64,000 nucleotides of DNA. Source: Commensalibacter melissae. Its GTDB lineage: Bacteria > Pseudomonadota > Alphaproteobacteria > Acetobacterales > Acetobacteraceae. The notes beneath the pieces were generated by a model. The model ran no database searches. It had not been told where the DNA came from and saw only the letters and a program-made list of their open reading frames with translations. Position numbers and translations under genes: made by a program. The stretch covers positions 1,254,501 to 1,318,500 of the forward strand of contig NZ_CP033087.1 in the NCBI RefSeq assembly GCF_003691365.1. The letters run 5' to 3'. This document shows positions 37,292-47,739 of the stretch, piece after piece. Position 1 is the stretch's first letter, and each line of letters opens with the position of its first letter.

Positions 37292-38845
37292 ATGTTTAAA
37301 AATCTTTTAACAGTCAGTGGGTGGACCATGTTAAGCCGTCTTCTGGGACTGGTTCGAGATCAACTGCTTGCCGCCTTTCTTGGAGCCGGTTCTTTACAGG
37401 ATGCCTATCAGGTTGCCTTTAGGTTACCAAACATGTTTCGCCGTTTATTTGGTGAAGGCGCTTTTAACGCCGCTTTTGTCCCCTTATTCACCCTAACTCT
37501 TGATAAGAAAAATATTAACGAGGCTAAGAAATTTGCAAATGAATCGTTCAATATTCTTATATTCATCTTGTTGATTTTCACCTTACTGGGTGAAATTTTT
37601 ATGCCCCAACTGCTTCACATCATAGCTCCAGGTTTTACCACCGATAAAAATCGTTATCATGAAGCCATTATTTTAAGCCGTATCACCTTTCCCTATATGA
37701 TCTTAATCTGTGGAGCAGCTTTATTGGCTGGTGTTTTGAACAGTTTACATCATTTCAGCATTGCTGCTGCTGCTTATGTCAGTTTTAATATATTTGGAAT
37801 TGCCGCGCTGCTCTGGCTAACCCCTTTTATGCCAAACGCAGCATGGGCTGCAGCATGGGGAGTTACAATTTCAGGAGTGGCCCAGTTTGGCATTTTATGG
37901 TTAGCGGCAAGAAAAGCTGGGATCACTATCCTTTTCCATCGACCAAAATTAAGTCCAAGTATCAAAAAACTCTTTAGGAAGATGACCCCCGGCATTATTG
38001 GAAGTGGCATCACACAGATCAATTTAACCATTGATACAATCATCGCCACCTTGTTACCGACCGGTAGCGTTTCAGTCATGTATTTTGCTGACCGAATTAA
38101 TCAGCTACCCCTTGGTGTTCTAGGAGCTGCTGCAGGAACAACCCTATTACCCCTATTAACAAAAGAGCTTAATACCGGAAATAAAGAAGCTGCCTTATCC
38201 ATTCAAAATAAAACTCTTGATTATTGTTTGCTTTTGACACTGCCTGCAGCTTTTGGTTTATTTACCTTGGCCCCTCTTATAATTTCAACTTTATTTGGTC
38301 ATGGTGCTTTTAATCTTGACGCTGTCTGTAAATCAGCTCAATCCTTACGGACCTATACAGTTGGCCTTCCAGCCTTTATCCTTATCAAGGTTTTATCTCC
38401 TGGTTTTTTTGCCCGTGGTGATACATCTACTCCTGTAAAAATCGGTATATTCACCCTTTTATTGAATTTCATCCTGAATCTTATATTCATGTATCCTCTT
38501 GCCCATATGGGCCCCCCTCTGGCAAGCAGTATTGCGGCCATTGCTAATGTCGGGGCCCTTGCTTTCATTTTATGGAAGAAAGATGCGTTTTACCTACCGA
38601 TTTCTATAATAAAACGTATCATTTATATGCTTGTTGCCGCATTCATCATGAGTTTGAGCATATTTTTGACAGAAATGATTTTCTTTCAAAATATAATTAA
38701 AAATCCAATTTTATTTCGTATAATAGATCTCTCTATTTTAGTGTTAACAGGCGGAATTGTTTATGGAGGAATTCTTCACATTTTTAATATCATTGATTTG
38801 AATTCGACTTGCCTAAAAGTCAGACAAAGAATTTTGAAACAATAA
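37292..38845 (+). CDS. murJ: Lipid II flippase MurJ
   Basis: A 517-residue MOP-superfamily protein with about 14 helices that moves lipid II across the inner membrane for peptidoglycan synthesis. Signatures: SRLLGLVRDQLLAAFLGAG, DAYQVAFRLPNMFRRLFGEGAF and YFADRINQLPLGVLGAAAGT. I start at ATG 37292, preceded by AAAGG at 5-6 bases; the in-frame TTG at 37277 is less likely. mutS follows after 27 bases. Confidence 0.94.
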   Translation: MFKNLLTVSGWTMLSRLLGLVRDQLLAAFLGAGSLQDAYQVAFRLPNMFRRLFGEGAFNAAFVPLFTLTLDKKNINEAKKFANESFNILIFILLIFTLLGEIFMPQLLHIIAPGFTTDKNRYHEAIILSRITFPYMILICGAALLAGVLNSLHHFSIAAAAYVSFNIFGIAALLWLTPFMPNAAWAAAWGVTISGVAQFGILWLAARKAGITILFHRPKLSPSIKKLFRKMTPGIIGSGITQINLTIDTIIATLLPTGSVSVMYFADRINQLPLGVLGAAAGTTLLPLLTKELNTGNKEAALSIQNKTLDYCLLLTLPAAFGLFTLAPLIISTLFGHGAFNLDAVCKSAQSLRTYTVGLPAFILIKVLSPGFFARGDTSTPVKIGIFTLLLNFILNLIFMYPLAHMGPPLASSIAAIANVGALAFILWKKDAFYLPISIIKRIIYMLVAAFIMSLSIFLTEMIFFQNIIKNPILFRIIDLSILVLTGGIVYGGILHIFNIIDLNSTCLKVRQRILKQ

Positions 38846-38872
38846 ATAAAAAAGCGGTTTAAACAGGTATAT

Positions 38873-41515
38873 ATGACACTTCCTTCTGCAAAAGGTGCCA
38901 CACCCGTAATGGCACAATGGTTTTCTCTTAAAAAAGAACATCCTGATGCCCTTCTTTTCTTTAGAATGGGTGATTTTTTTGAACTGTTCTTTCATGATGC
39001 AGAAGCGGCGGCAAATGCACTCGATATTGCCCTGACTGCTCGTGGTACCCATGCCGGACAGCCAATTCCCATGTGTGGTGTTCCCGTTGGTACTGCTGCA
39101 ACCTATCTTGCTCGTCTCATCAAAAAAGGATTCAAGGTTGCTGTTGCAGAACAAACAGAAAGTCCAAAAAAAAGAGGAAAAAATCAAAAAGGCCCGCTTT
39201 CAAGAGCTGTTATACGTTTAATCACTCCAGGAACCCTGACCGAAGATGAATTATTAAACGCTTCTCAACCAAATTATATCCTTTGTATCATCCCTGACCT
39301 TAAAAAAAATTCCTCCAATCTGGGAGCGGCATGGATTGATATCTCAACAGGAATTTTTGAAACTAGCTATTTCAAATCCTTTCAATTAGATGATTTTTTA
39401 GCCCGTATCAATCCCTCTGAAATCTTGGCACCCAATCAATTATATCTAAATTCGTATGAAAATCGTCAAACAATATTGAATGAAATCAGTAATATCAAGA
39501 TTGCTCAAAAACAACTTGCGACTTTATTCAATATCAACTCCTTATCCGCACTAGGTGATTTCAAAAATGAAGAAATTATTGCTGGATATGAACTGATCAC
39601 CTATATTGGCCAAACACAAAATGGTAGAATTCCACAATTATCACGTCCTCAATCACAAAAATACGAATCAATCCTAGCTATTGATCAAGCAACGAGAAAC
39701 AGTCTTGAAATTCTTGAAAATAATGCCGGCAACAACCAATTTACCCTATTTTCCAGCATTAACCGTGCCATTACGGCACCAGGTTCAAGAATGTTGGCAA
39801 ATTGGCTGTCGTCACCCCTGACTGAAATCGATAAAATTGAAGCCCGACAAAAAGGATGGATTTATCTATATCAAAATACACAGCTTTTAACCCTTCTACG
39901 CCAGACCCTGAAAGGTTCGCCAGACATTGCCCGCTCTCTGGGTCGAATTTCGGTCGGCAGAGGTTCTCCCCGTGATCTGGCATCCATACGAAACGGTTTG
40001 CATGTTGCCAGAAAAATAGCACAAATCTTGTCGAAATACGAAAAAAAAATTGATCGAACTCCACCCTATATCCATAAAATCAGGCATTATCTTTTATCAG
40101 GAAACATCCTTCTTGAAAATTTAACCAAAGCCTTGATGGAAAATCCTCCCCTTAAACTGGAAGAGGGTTCAATTATCAAAGAGGGTTATGATGAAAAGCT
40201 TGACACTTACCGTCATCTTCATCAGCAAAGCCGGCAAATAATTATTGATTTGCAACAAAAATACTGCAAAAAATATGATATCTCCACATTAAAGATTCGA
40301 TTTAGCAACCAATTGGGATATATCATTGAGCTCAGTCGTACTGCAGCCGCAAAATTAAAAGATTGTCCAGAACTGATTTTAAGACAGGGAACAGTTAATC
40401 TTGCACGTTATACAACCGACGAATTAAATATCTTAAATACAAAGATCCTTGAAGCTTCCTCCATTTCTGCAGAATATGAAAAGATGCTTTTTGATAAGCT
40501 GATTGAGGAAACGTTACGGGAAATGGATTTGCCGCTTCTGGCAAACGCCATTGCTGTCATTGATGTTTTACAGTCATGTGCGACGCTTTATTCCTCGCAA
40601 GAATGGTGTGTACCAACTTTAACCAATGATACACGCTTCACACTTAAAAACGCACGCCATCCAGTTGTTGAGGTCGCGTTACAAAAACCTGATAAGTTTA
40701 CACCCAACTCCTGCAATTTATCCAACAATAAAAGGGTTATGCTGCTTACAGGTCCTAACATGGCGGGAAAATCAACATTCCTAAGACAAGTCGCCCTAAA
40801 CGTCATTCTTGCACAAAGTGGTTTGCCCTTACCTGCAACAAATGCTGAAATTGGAATTGTCGATCGCTTGTTCTCAAGGGTGGGTGCCTCTGATGACCTT
40901 GCCAATGGTCGATCAACCTTTATGGTTGAAATGACCGAGGCAGCTTCAATTCTAAATCAGGCTGGTCCCCGTTCTCTTGTTGTAATTGATGAAATAGGAA
41001 GAGGAACTTCAACCCTGGATGGATTGGCCATCGCTTGGGCTATATTAGAAACCTTGCATAATACGATACAATGTCGTACAATTTTTGCCACACATTTTCA
41101 TGAATTATCACAATTGACCCATCATTTGCCATTTATACAAAATTTTACCATGAAAATTAAAGAATGGAAAGGTTCCATAATTTTCCAATATGAGGTAGTG
41201 CCTGGCGCAGCCGAACATAGTTGGGGTATTCATGTCGCACAGTTAGCAGGTGTGCCAACAACAACGTTAAACAGGGCAAAATCGGTTTTACAAACTCTTG
41301 AAACGCAACAGTATGGTTCCCAAATCTCACTTCCTCTATCAGACACTGATGCAACGGTTGGAAATCAGGATCATTCCCAAGTAAATTTTGATACTAAAAA
41401 ACGAAAAATGCTTAATGAAATAAAAACTGCCCTTATGGAAATCAATCCGGATCAAATCACTCCAATAAATGCCATAAATATTCTTTATAAACTAAAAAAA
41501 GTTATTGATAGATGA
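38873..41515 (+). CDS. mutS: DNA mismatch repair protein MutS
   Basis: An 880-residue mismatch sensor. The mismatch-binding Phe-x-Glu is in RMGDFFELFFHDAE near residue 35 (FFE where E. coli has FYE). Walker A GPNMAGKSTFLRQ lies near residue 626, followed by the Walker B VVIDEIGRGTSTLDG and signature ATHFHELSQL. The C-terminal tail is about 880-long, as usual. Between murJ and glnD in the same direction; no mutL in the window. Confidence 0.97.
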   Translation: MTLPSAKGATPVMAQWFSLKKEHPDALLFFRMGDFFELFFHDAEAAANALDIALTARGTHAGQPIPMCGVPVGTAATYLARLIKKGFKVAVAEQTESPKKRGKNQKGPLSRAVIRLITPGTLTEDELLNASQPNYILCIIPDLKKNSSNLGAAWIDISTGIFETSYFKSFQLDDFLARINPSEILAPNQLYLNSYENRQTILNEISNIKIAQKQLATLFNINSLSALGDFKNEEIIAGYELITYIGQTQNGRIPQLSRPQSQKYESILAIDQATRNSLEILENNAGNNQFTLFSSINRAITAPGSRMLANWLSSPLTEIDKIEARQKGWIYLYQNTQLLTLLRQTLKGSPDIARSLGRISVGRGSPRDLASIRNGLHVARKIAQILSKYEKKIDRTPPYIHKIRHYLLSGNILLENLTKALMENPPLKLEEGSIIKEGYDEKLDTYRHLHQQSRQIIIDLQQKYCKKYDISTLKIRFSNQLGYIIELSRTAAAKLKDCPELILRQGTVNLARYTTDELNILNTKILEASSISAEYEKMLFDKLIEETLREMDLPLLANAIAVIDVLQSCATLYSSQEWCVPTLTNDTRFTLKNARHPVVEVALQKPDKFTPNSCNLSNNKRVMLLTGPNMAGKSTFLRQVALNVILAQSGLPLPATNAEIGIVDRLFSRVGASDDLANGRSTFMVEMTEAASILNQAGPRSLVVIDEIGRGTSTLDGLAIAWAILETLHNTIQCRTIFATHFHELSQLTHHLPFIQNFTMKIKEWKGSIIFQYEVVPGAAEHSWGIHVAQLAGVPTTTLNRAKSVLQTLETQQYGSQISLPLSDTDATVGNQDHSQVNFDTKKRKMLNEIKTALMEINPDQITPINAINILYKLKKVIDR

Positions 41516-41578
41516 TGATTTTTTTTTAATTATTGTCTGTAAATGCCCTTTATTCTATTATGAAATTGGTTAAATAAA

Positions 41579-44506
41579 TTGAAGCAATCTTTACTTAATT
41601 TCTCCTCTAACCCTGAAAAAGCGACAGAATCTCTTCGCAATTACGTTCAAAAGATTTTAAATAATAATCCAGATTTATCCAGAGAGGAATTGCTTCAGAT
41701 TTTCAGACGTCATCTCGGGCGCATCCAGACACAAATTCAATCCGAATTTGAGATATCCAAAATTCCAGGACTGAAAGCCGCCACGGAACTGGCCGAATAT
41801 ATTGACGGTTTAATTACCGTTATATTTGATTTTATCTATAAAACCTTACCCTCCACAGATATCGCCACACATTCCATAGCATTGGTCGCGACAGGTGGAT
41901 ATGGAAGAAAGGCCCTTGCCCCGTTCAGTGATATTGACCTTCTTTTTTTAACGTCTGAGCGTCCCTCAAGCAATCTGCTCAATACGATTGAACAATTTTT
42001 ATATTTTCTTTGGGATTTAGGGTTAAAAGTTGGTCATGCCACACGTTCCATTTCGGAATGTCTTTCAACAGCACAAAAAGACATAACCATTTTGACCACT
42101 TTACTTGATTCACGTTTTGTAAGCGGAGATCAGAAACTTTTCAACCAATTTAGTATTGAATTCAAAAGGACCCATGAAACCGTGGGTGATGTTCGTTATA
42201 TTCAGGAAAAGCGTAAAGAGAAAAAAAACAGGTACAAAAAATTTGGAGAAACTCCGTATCTAGTTGAACCTAATATCAAAGAAGGTTTGGGAGGACTAAG
42301 AGACTTACAGACAATTCATTGGGAATGCCGCTATATCCTCGGGTTAAATCAGCAGGACAATATCTTCATCAATCCATATATCGGATCCTTGAATGTACTG
42401 AATGAACAAGAGGTTCGACGTTTAAGGAGAGCGCATAATTTTTTATGGACGGTTCGTTTTCAGTTGCACTATATCGCAGGACGAGCTGAAGACCGATTGA
42501 CTTTTGATATGCAGCCCATCATTGGGGGGAGGATGGGATACACACGACATGGACAACAAGTCGGTGTTGAACGATTTATGCGACATTATTTTCTTACGGC
42601 CCGCGAAATAACGCGTTTAACCTATGTTATCGAGGCGGCTTTATATCTTCATGCCCAACGGCTCAAAATAACCGATTACCAAAACAATAAATTTCTTGAA
42701 CATACCGGTTTTGCCCTTTTAGAAAACCAGCTTTTTCCAACGCCAAAAATTTCATTTGACAATCAGCCCATTTACATGATGCGGATGCTTAAGATTGCCC
42801 AGACCCAAAAACGTGCCATTCATCCTCTGGCAATTCATCAAATGATCAGAGCGGAACGACAGACCAACCTATTACGTGGGGACAAAGAGGCTTCCCATAT
42901 TTTCCTTGATCTGTTATGCGATATACCGAAAGTACTTACTTCAAAGGCACGCTATAAACGTCTAAGCCAGAATAAAAATGAACGTCAGATAGCTGTTCCG
43001 TTTGACCCAGTCTCGGACGAACAATATAATTTTCATTGGCTGCAAATCCTTAATACAACAGGTGTATTGGGTCAGTTCATTCCTGAATGGCGTCATATGG
43101 TGGGACAGATGCAATTTGATACCTATCATGTATTTACCGTTGATCAACATAGTATTGAAGCTGTCAAACTTTTGGCGCTACTCGAAGCAGGATATTATCC
43201 CGAGGATTTGCATTTTGCCTACAAACTCATTCAGGGATTACAGTCACGACGGGCATTATATCTTGCCACCCTTCTTCATGATTCAGGCAAAGGCAAAGGT
43301 TCAGATCATTCTGAACTTGGTTCTCAAATGGCGGTTAATATTTGTGCAAGATTGCATATGTCAGCCGATGAATCAGATACCGTTTCCTGGCTTATCCTTC
43401 ATCACCTGCTTTTAAGCAGTACTGCATTTCAACGCGATATCGATGACCCAAAAACAATTTTGGATCTGGTTGATACCATTCAATCTCCAGAACGTCTTCG
43501 TTTATTATTTTTACTAACCGTTTCTGATATTCGTGCCGTTAACGATAAAGTTTGGAATGCATGGAAAGCTACCCTTTTAGTCGAACTTTACAACCGAATA
43601 TCCGAGGTGTTAGAAGGAAGTCTTGCAACTGCTGAACAAGATACCCGAGTCCACCAGAGTAAAGATAGTATCACCAACCTGTTGAATAGCAAAGAATTCA
43701 ATTCATGGGAAATTGATGATTTTATCAAGCTGGGATATGCCAGTTATTGGCTATCTTTTGATCAAGACACATATTTGCGCCACGCGGAAATAATTACAAA
43801 AGCGAATCAATCAAGCTCTCCCCTAACGGTCCATACCCATCCCATTCATGACCGTGGTGTCACAGAAGTCACCATCTATACACAGGATCACTCCGGTTTA
43901 TTTTCAAAAATCGCAGGTGCCCTATCGATTGCTGGGGCATCCATTGTGGATGCACGAATTCACACCCTCACAAATGGCATGATTCTGGATACATTCTGGA
44001 TACAAAATGCCTCCAAAGATGTTTTTGATGAACCCCACCGCCTGAAAAGAGTTGAGGAATTAATTCATTCAACTCTTGAACAGAAAACAGACATAGAACA
44101 ATGCATATATAATTATTCCCATCACCTGTTATATGGAAGACGTATGCGGGCAATTCATGTCCCTCCCCGTGTTGTTATAGATAATCAGGCTTCTAACAGT
44201 TTTACCGTCATTGAAATCAATGGACGTGACCGGATTGGTTTACTTTATGATGTGACAAAGACTATTAAGGAACAAAATCTACAGATAAGTTCCGCCCATA
44301 TTACAACTTATGGTATTAGAGCTGTGGATGTTTTCTATGTTAAAGACGCGTTTGGTCTAAAAATTCAAGATAAAACCAAATTGTCTCTCATAAGAGACGC
44401 TATTCTTCAAAAACTATACCAAGCTGAAGAAAAAATTACTGGTCAACAATCTGAAAAATCTAAGGTAACACAAAATCAACCTCAGTCAGAAAATATCAAT
44501 TTATAA
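41579..44506 (+). CDS. glnD: Bifunctional [PII] uridylyltransferase / uridylyl-removing enzyme
   Basis: A 975-residue nitrogen sensor that uridylylates and deuridylylates PII proteins according to glutamine. Domain order: nucleotidyltransferase motif ATGGYGRKALAPFSDIDLL near residues 104-122, a PII-UMP helical region (PYLVEPNIKEGLGGLRDLQ), an HD domain LLHDSGKGKGSDH near 566, and two C-terminal ACT domains (TIYTQDHSGLFSKIAGA and INGRDRIGLLYDVT). The frame opens only at 41564, so the start is the TTG at 41579 without an SD. A five-codon ATG mini-frame (41560-41577) ends one base before it. The 3' end overlaps the convergent TPR gene by 11 bases. Confidence 0.95.
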   Translation: MKQSLLNFSSNPEKATESLRNYVQKILNNNPDLSREELLQIFRRHLGRIQTQIQSEFEISKIPGLKAATELAEYIDGLITVIFDFIYKTLPSTDIATHSIALVATGGYGRKALAPFSDIDLLFLTSERPSSNLLNTIEQFLYFLWDLGLKVGHATRSISECLSTAQKDITILTTLLDSRFVSGDQKLFNQFSIEFKRTHETVGDVRYIQEKRKEKKNRYKKFGETPYLVEPNIKEGLGGLRDLQTIHWECRYILGLNQQDNIFINPYIGSLNVLNEQEVRRLRRAHNFLWTVRFQLHYIAGRAEDRLTFDMQPIIGGRMGYTRHGQQVGVERFMRHYFLTAREITRLTYVIEAALYLHAQRLKITDYQNNKFLEHTGFALLENQLFPTPKISFDNQPIYMMRMLKIAQTQKRAIHPLAIHQMIRAERQTNLLRGDKEASHIFLDLLCDIPKVLTSKARYKRLSQNKNERQIAVPFDPVSDEQYNFHWLQILNTTGVLGQFIPEWRHMVGQMQFDTYHVFTVDQHSIEAVKLLALLEAGYYPEDLHFAYKLIQGLQSRRALYLATLLHDSGKGKGSDHSELGSQMAVNICARLHMSADESDTVSWLILHHLLLSSTAFQRDIDDPKTILDLVDTIQSPERLRLLFLLTVSDIRAVNDKVWNAWKATLLVELYNRISEVLEGSLATAEQDTRVHQSKDSITNLLNSKEFNSWEIDDFIKLGYASYWLSFDQDTYLRHAEIITKANQSSSPLTVHTHPIHDRGVTEVTIYTQDHSGLFSKIAGALSIAGASIVDARIHTLTNGMILDTFWIQNASKDVFDEPHRLKRVEELIHSTLEQKTDIEQCIYNYSHHLLYGRRMRAIHVPPRVVIDNQASNSFTVIEINGRDRIGLLYDVTKTIKEQNLQISSAHITTYGIRAVDVFYVKDAFGLKIQDKTKLSLIRDAILQKLYQAEEKITGQQSEKSKVTQNQPQSENINL

Positions 44507-46385
44507 ATTTACTTACTTTTTTTTCCAATGCAAGTTTTACCTTATCAATGACAGCTTGCCAGCTCTCTTCCCCATTCCCCGCTTTTTCTTGTTTGAATAA
44601 TGTCAAAGTTGGATACCACAAATTCTTTTTTGGTATATCGGGACTTTGATTGTACCATCGCCAGTCCCCACCATAACGGTTTAAAAGCCAGATCTCTTTA
44701 CCTAAAATACCGGCAAGATGCGCTATTACAGTATCAACTGTTATGATCAAGTCCATTTTCTGCATAATTATGGCTGTATCAAGTAAATCACCCTGTGGTA
44801 AAGTCAATATTTTATATTTATCAAGTAATTTCTGAGAAAAATTAATTTGTAAAGATTGAAAAATCACATGTTGAATTGAAAATAACGTTGATAATAATTT
44901 AAAAGATATAGACCTTATTCGGTCAAATCGATAATCCGGACTACCTGCCCAACAAATTCCAACATGAAATTTGTTTTCATGCAAAACTATTTCATTTGTT
45001 TTATCAAGAATAACTGTAGGCATAATTGGAATGAAATTGATATCTAACAAATAGGGCAAACTCATTAATCTTGCCTGGAAATCAATTGGCTGATTAATTT
45101 CCTCCCCTTTTACAATAACTTTACAAATATTATTTAATTCTTGTTGAACAATAACCAATCCAACCAATCGATATACTGGTAAAGGAACTTCCAAAATTAT
45201 AGAAAGGTTTTTATCTAAATATGGTAGATACCGGATAAACTGAAGAATATCCCCCAATCCCTGTTCTGATCTTATCAGCAATGTGCCTTTTAGCACTTTT
45301 CCGTCCCAAAAAGGTATATCAGAATATTCTGGAGCAATTTCAAGTAAAGGATGACGAGATTCCATAAGTCTCCAGCCTTCTTTAAATTGACACTTAGCCA
45401 ATAATATCGATGACAAATTATATTTCATTCTGTTCTGATCTTCCTCTGACAAAAAATGTAAATCATCATCATGAAACAATCTAATATACAGTTTTTCAGC
45501 CTCGTCAATCATTCCTAATTCAAAAAATAACGTACCTAAATTCAAGCCTATTTTCAGATCTGCTGGAAATTTGTCATAAACCTTCTTCAGTAACTTTAGA
45601 GATTTCAGCAATGATCCCTCTGCCATATAAACAAGGGACAAATTAACCTGACATTCTGAATTGTCATTCTGCTTATCAAATGCTTTTTCCAAATAATGTT
45701 TGGCTTCATCAATTTGATTTAATTGAAATAATATCCCCCCTAAATTAGCATAGGCACCGTAATCATCATGTTTTAAATGAATAATTTTCTTATAAACAAT
45801 AACAGCTTCATCCAACAAATTTAACGCCTGCAAAACCAATGCAAGTTTGAATAGAAAATCTATTTCTCCTGGATTATTCCTGACAGATTCCTGTGCAACC
45901 GACAAAGCTGTTTCATAAAAATGCCGATCCCAATAAAAATCGATCAAATCATTCCAATAATTGAATGTCTTCTGTTGTAATTCAACCGCCTGCTTAAATG
46001 CCTGTTCGGCACGTGTATAATCATCTAAATCATTATAAACTCTTGCTATGGCGTTTAATGCCCGATCATCGGATGGTTGTAAAATAATTGCACTTTTTAG
46101 CGCTGATTTAGCCTCATTTAAATGACCCTGACAATGCAACGCTTTCCCAAGAATTACATAATATTCAGGTTTGGAAGAAAATTGGACGGCCCTACCTGCG
46201 AAACCTATGGATAGATCAAACCTTTTGGCCATATAAAAAACAAGTGAGCGCCCATATAATGCATCTGGTTCATCAGGATTGCTTTCTAAAATTTCAAAGA
46301 AAGCTTGATCCGCTTCTTGAAATTTTCCCTCGGATATGTAATCCATACCCAATTTTATCAACAGCTTATAATTTGTCATAAACAA
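44496..46385 (-). CDS. TPR protein with glycosyltransferase-9-like C-terminal domain
   Basis: A 629-residue protein. Roughly nine tetratricopeptide repeats fill residues 5-335 (for example DALYGRSLVFYMAKRFDLSI and AYANLGGILFQLNQIDEAKH). The C-terminal part (about 345-625) resembles heptosyltransferase-like GT domains, with LLIRSEQGLGDILQFIRYLP, HVGICWAGSPDYR and the nucleotide-sugar-site-like MDLIITVDTVIAHLAGILGK. Such TPR-GT proteins are common in acetic acid bacteria and may act in surface glycan or protein glycosylation; the substrate is unknown. Monocistronic. Confidence 0.78.
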   Translation of the reverse strand: MFMTNYKLLIKLGMDYISEGKFQEADQAFFEILESNPDEPDALYGRSLVFYMAKRFDLSIGFAGRAVQFSSKPEYYVILGKALHCQGHLNEAKSALKSAIILQPSDDRALNAIARVYNDLDDYTRAEQAFKQAVELQQKTFNYWNDLIDFYWDRHFYETALSVAQESVRNNPGEIDFLFKLALVLQALNLLDEAVIVYKKIIHLKHDDYGAYANLGGILFQLNQIDEAKHYLEKAFDKQNDNSECQVNLSLVYMAEGSLLKSLKLLKKVYDKFPADLKIGLNLGTLFFELGMIDEAEKLYIRLFHDDDLHFLSEEDQNRMKYNLSSILLAKCQFKEGWRLMESRHPLLEIAPEYSDIPFWDGKVLKGTLLIRSEQGLGDILQFIRYLPYLDKNLSIILEVPLPVYRLVGLVIVQQELNNICKVIVKGEEINQPIDFQARLMSLPYLLDINFIPIMPTVILDKTNEIVLHENKFHVGICWAGSPDYRFDRIRSISFKLLSTLFSIQHVIFQSLQINFSQKLLDKYKILTLPQGDLLDTAIIMQKMDLIITVDTVIAHLAGILGKEIWLLNRYGGDWRWYNQSPDIPKKNLWYPTLTLFKQEKAGNGEESWQAVIDKVKLALEKKVSKFIN

Positions 46386-46575
46386 ATGTCACTTTATAAA
46401 CAGAAAAATGGTCAAAAATTAATCAATACAAATTTTTTGGTTTAAAATTTCGTGCGTTATACATTTTTTTTATTCTATTATGAGAATAACAGTATTAAAT
46501 AAGGTTAGTCTCTATCATAATCTTTGATTTTAACTTATAAATAAACAAAAATTAACTGGTAATAGAATATTCATC

Positions 46576-47715
46576 ATGAGCATTTTAAAATATTGTTTCA
46601 TTGCCCTGTCCATGATCCTGATGGTTGTGTTCGTCTCTTTTGACAAGGGTATGGCAAAGCAAAAATTAGATCAACCCTCTCTATTACCATCCAATGCGTT
46701 ACAAAGCGTTGCAACTGTTAATCAATATATTCCAAATTATATTGCGGTTGATACAGAAAAAAGAATTTTTGTTCAATTTTTCAATTACAATAGAGATTCA
46801 GGCCCTTCTCTGGCAACTATAAACGCTGATAACTCAGTTACTCCATATCCGGGAGGTCAATGGAATGACTGGAACAAGACATCCAACCTTGATCCCTCAA
46901 ACGCATTTGTTGGATTGTCTGGAATGACCTTAACACCTGATGGTTATCTATGGATCATTGATAATGGTATCGATAAATTCGGGAACAAGCCAAATAAAAA
47001 AGGCATTAAAATAATTAAGATAGATATTAAAACCAATAAGGTTGTTGATACCTATCCCATTCCTTCCTCTGTCATTTTGCCTAAATCGGTTTTTAATGCG
47101 TTGGCTGTCCACGACCATCATGCTTATTTTGCAGATAAAGGTGCTCCCGCCTTGATTATTATGGATTTAAACAATAATCAAGCTAGACGTGTCTTAAGCA
47201 ATTCATCCAGCCTATATTCTCGACAACCCATTATCGTCAATCATAATCTTATACGTCCAAGTAGCGATCAGAATTCTTTTTTCAATGTTAACCAAATCGC
47301 AATCACCCCCGACGGAAAAAGACTTTATTATCAGGCTGTCAGTGGACCACTTTATCGTATCGACACCATGTATCTCAATGATCCTACATATTCGGAATCC
47401 GAATTAAATGAAGCGATGATTTTATGGCTTGAAACTCCCTCTTCAGGTGGGATCACATGTGATAATGAAGGCAATCTTTATTTTACTGACATATCCACAA
47501 ACAGTATCTATCGTTTTACCCAGGGACGCATTTTAAATAAAATTGTTACGGATCCCCGCCTACAATGGCCCGCTCATCCTTTTGTTCTACAGGATAAAAC
47601 CCTATATACTCCTGTAAATCAGTTTATCCATCATTCGGCACTGGATCATAATAATCATTCAACGATTAAATGGCCTTTGACGATTTACAAAATTGACCTT
47701 CCACCCTTAAAATAA
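46576..47715 (+). CDS. Secreted yellow / major royal jelly protein family protein
   Basis: A 379-residue exported protein: signal helix (ILKYCFIALSMILMVVFVSF) with likely cleavage near GMA-KQ, then a beta-propeller of the MRJP/yellow family. Family hallmarks are GLSGMTLTPDGYLWIIDNG, KVVDTYPIPSSVILP, AYFADKGAPALIIMDL, FFNVNQIAITPDGKRLYY and the late block SGGITCDNEGNLYFTDIS ... PRLQWPAH ... LYTPVNQF. The family is best known from insects but occurs sporadically in bacteria, where its function is unknown (sugar-acid lactonase-like or ligand-binding). 24 bases upstream of thrC. Confidence 0.85.
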   Translation: MSILKYCFIALSMILMVVFVSFDKGMAKQKLDQPSLLPSNALQSVATVNQYIPNYIAVDTEKRIFVQFFNYNRDSGPSLATINADNSVTPYPGGQWNDWNKTSNLDPSNAFVGLSGMTLTPDGYLWIIDNGIDKFGNKPNKKGIKIIKIDIKTNKVVDTYPIPSSVILPKSVFNALAVHDHHAYFADKGAPALIIMDLNNNQARRVLSNSSSLYSRQPIIVNHNLIRPSSDQNSFFNVNQIAITPDGKRLYYQAVSGPLYRIDTMYLNDPTYSESELNEAMILWLETPSSGGITCDNEGNLYFTDISTNSIYRFTQGRILNKIVTDPRLQWPAHPFVLQDKTLYTPVNQFIHHSALDHNNHSTIKWPLTIYKIDLPPLK

Positions 47716-47739
47716 ACTCTATCTAAAAAACAGGTTACC

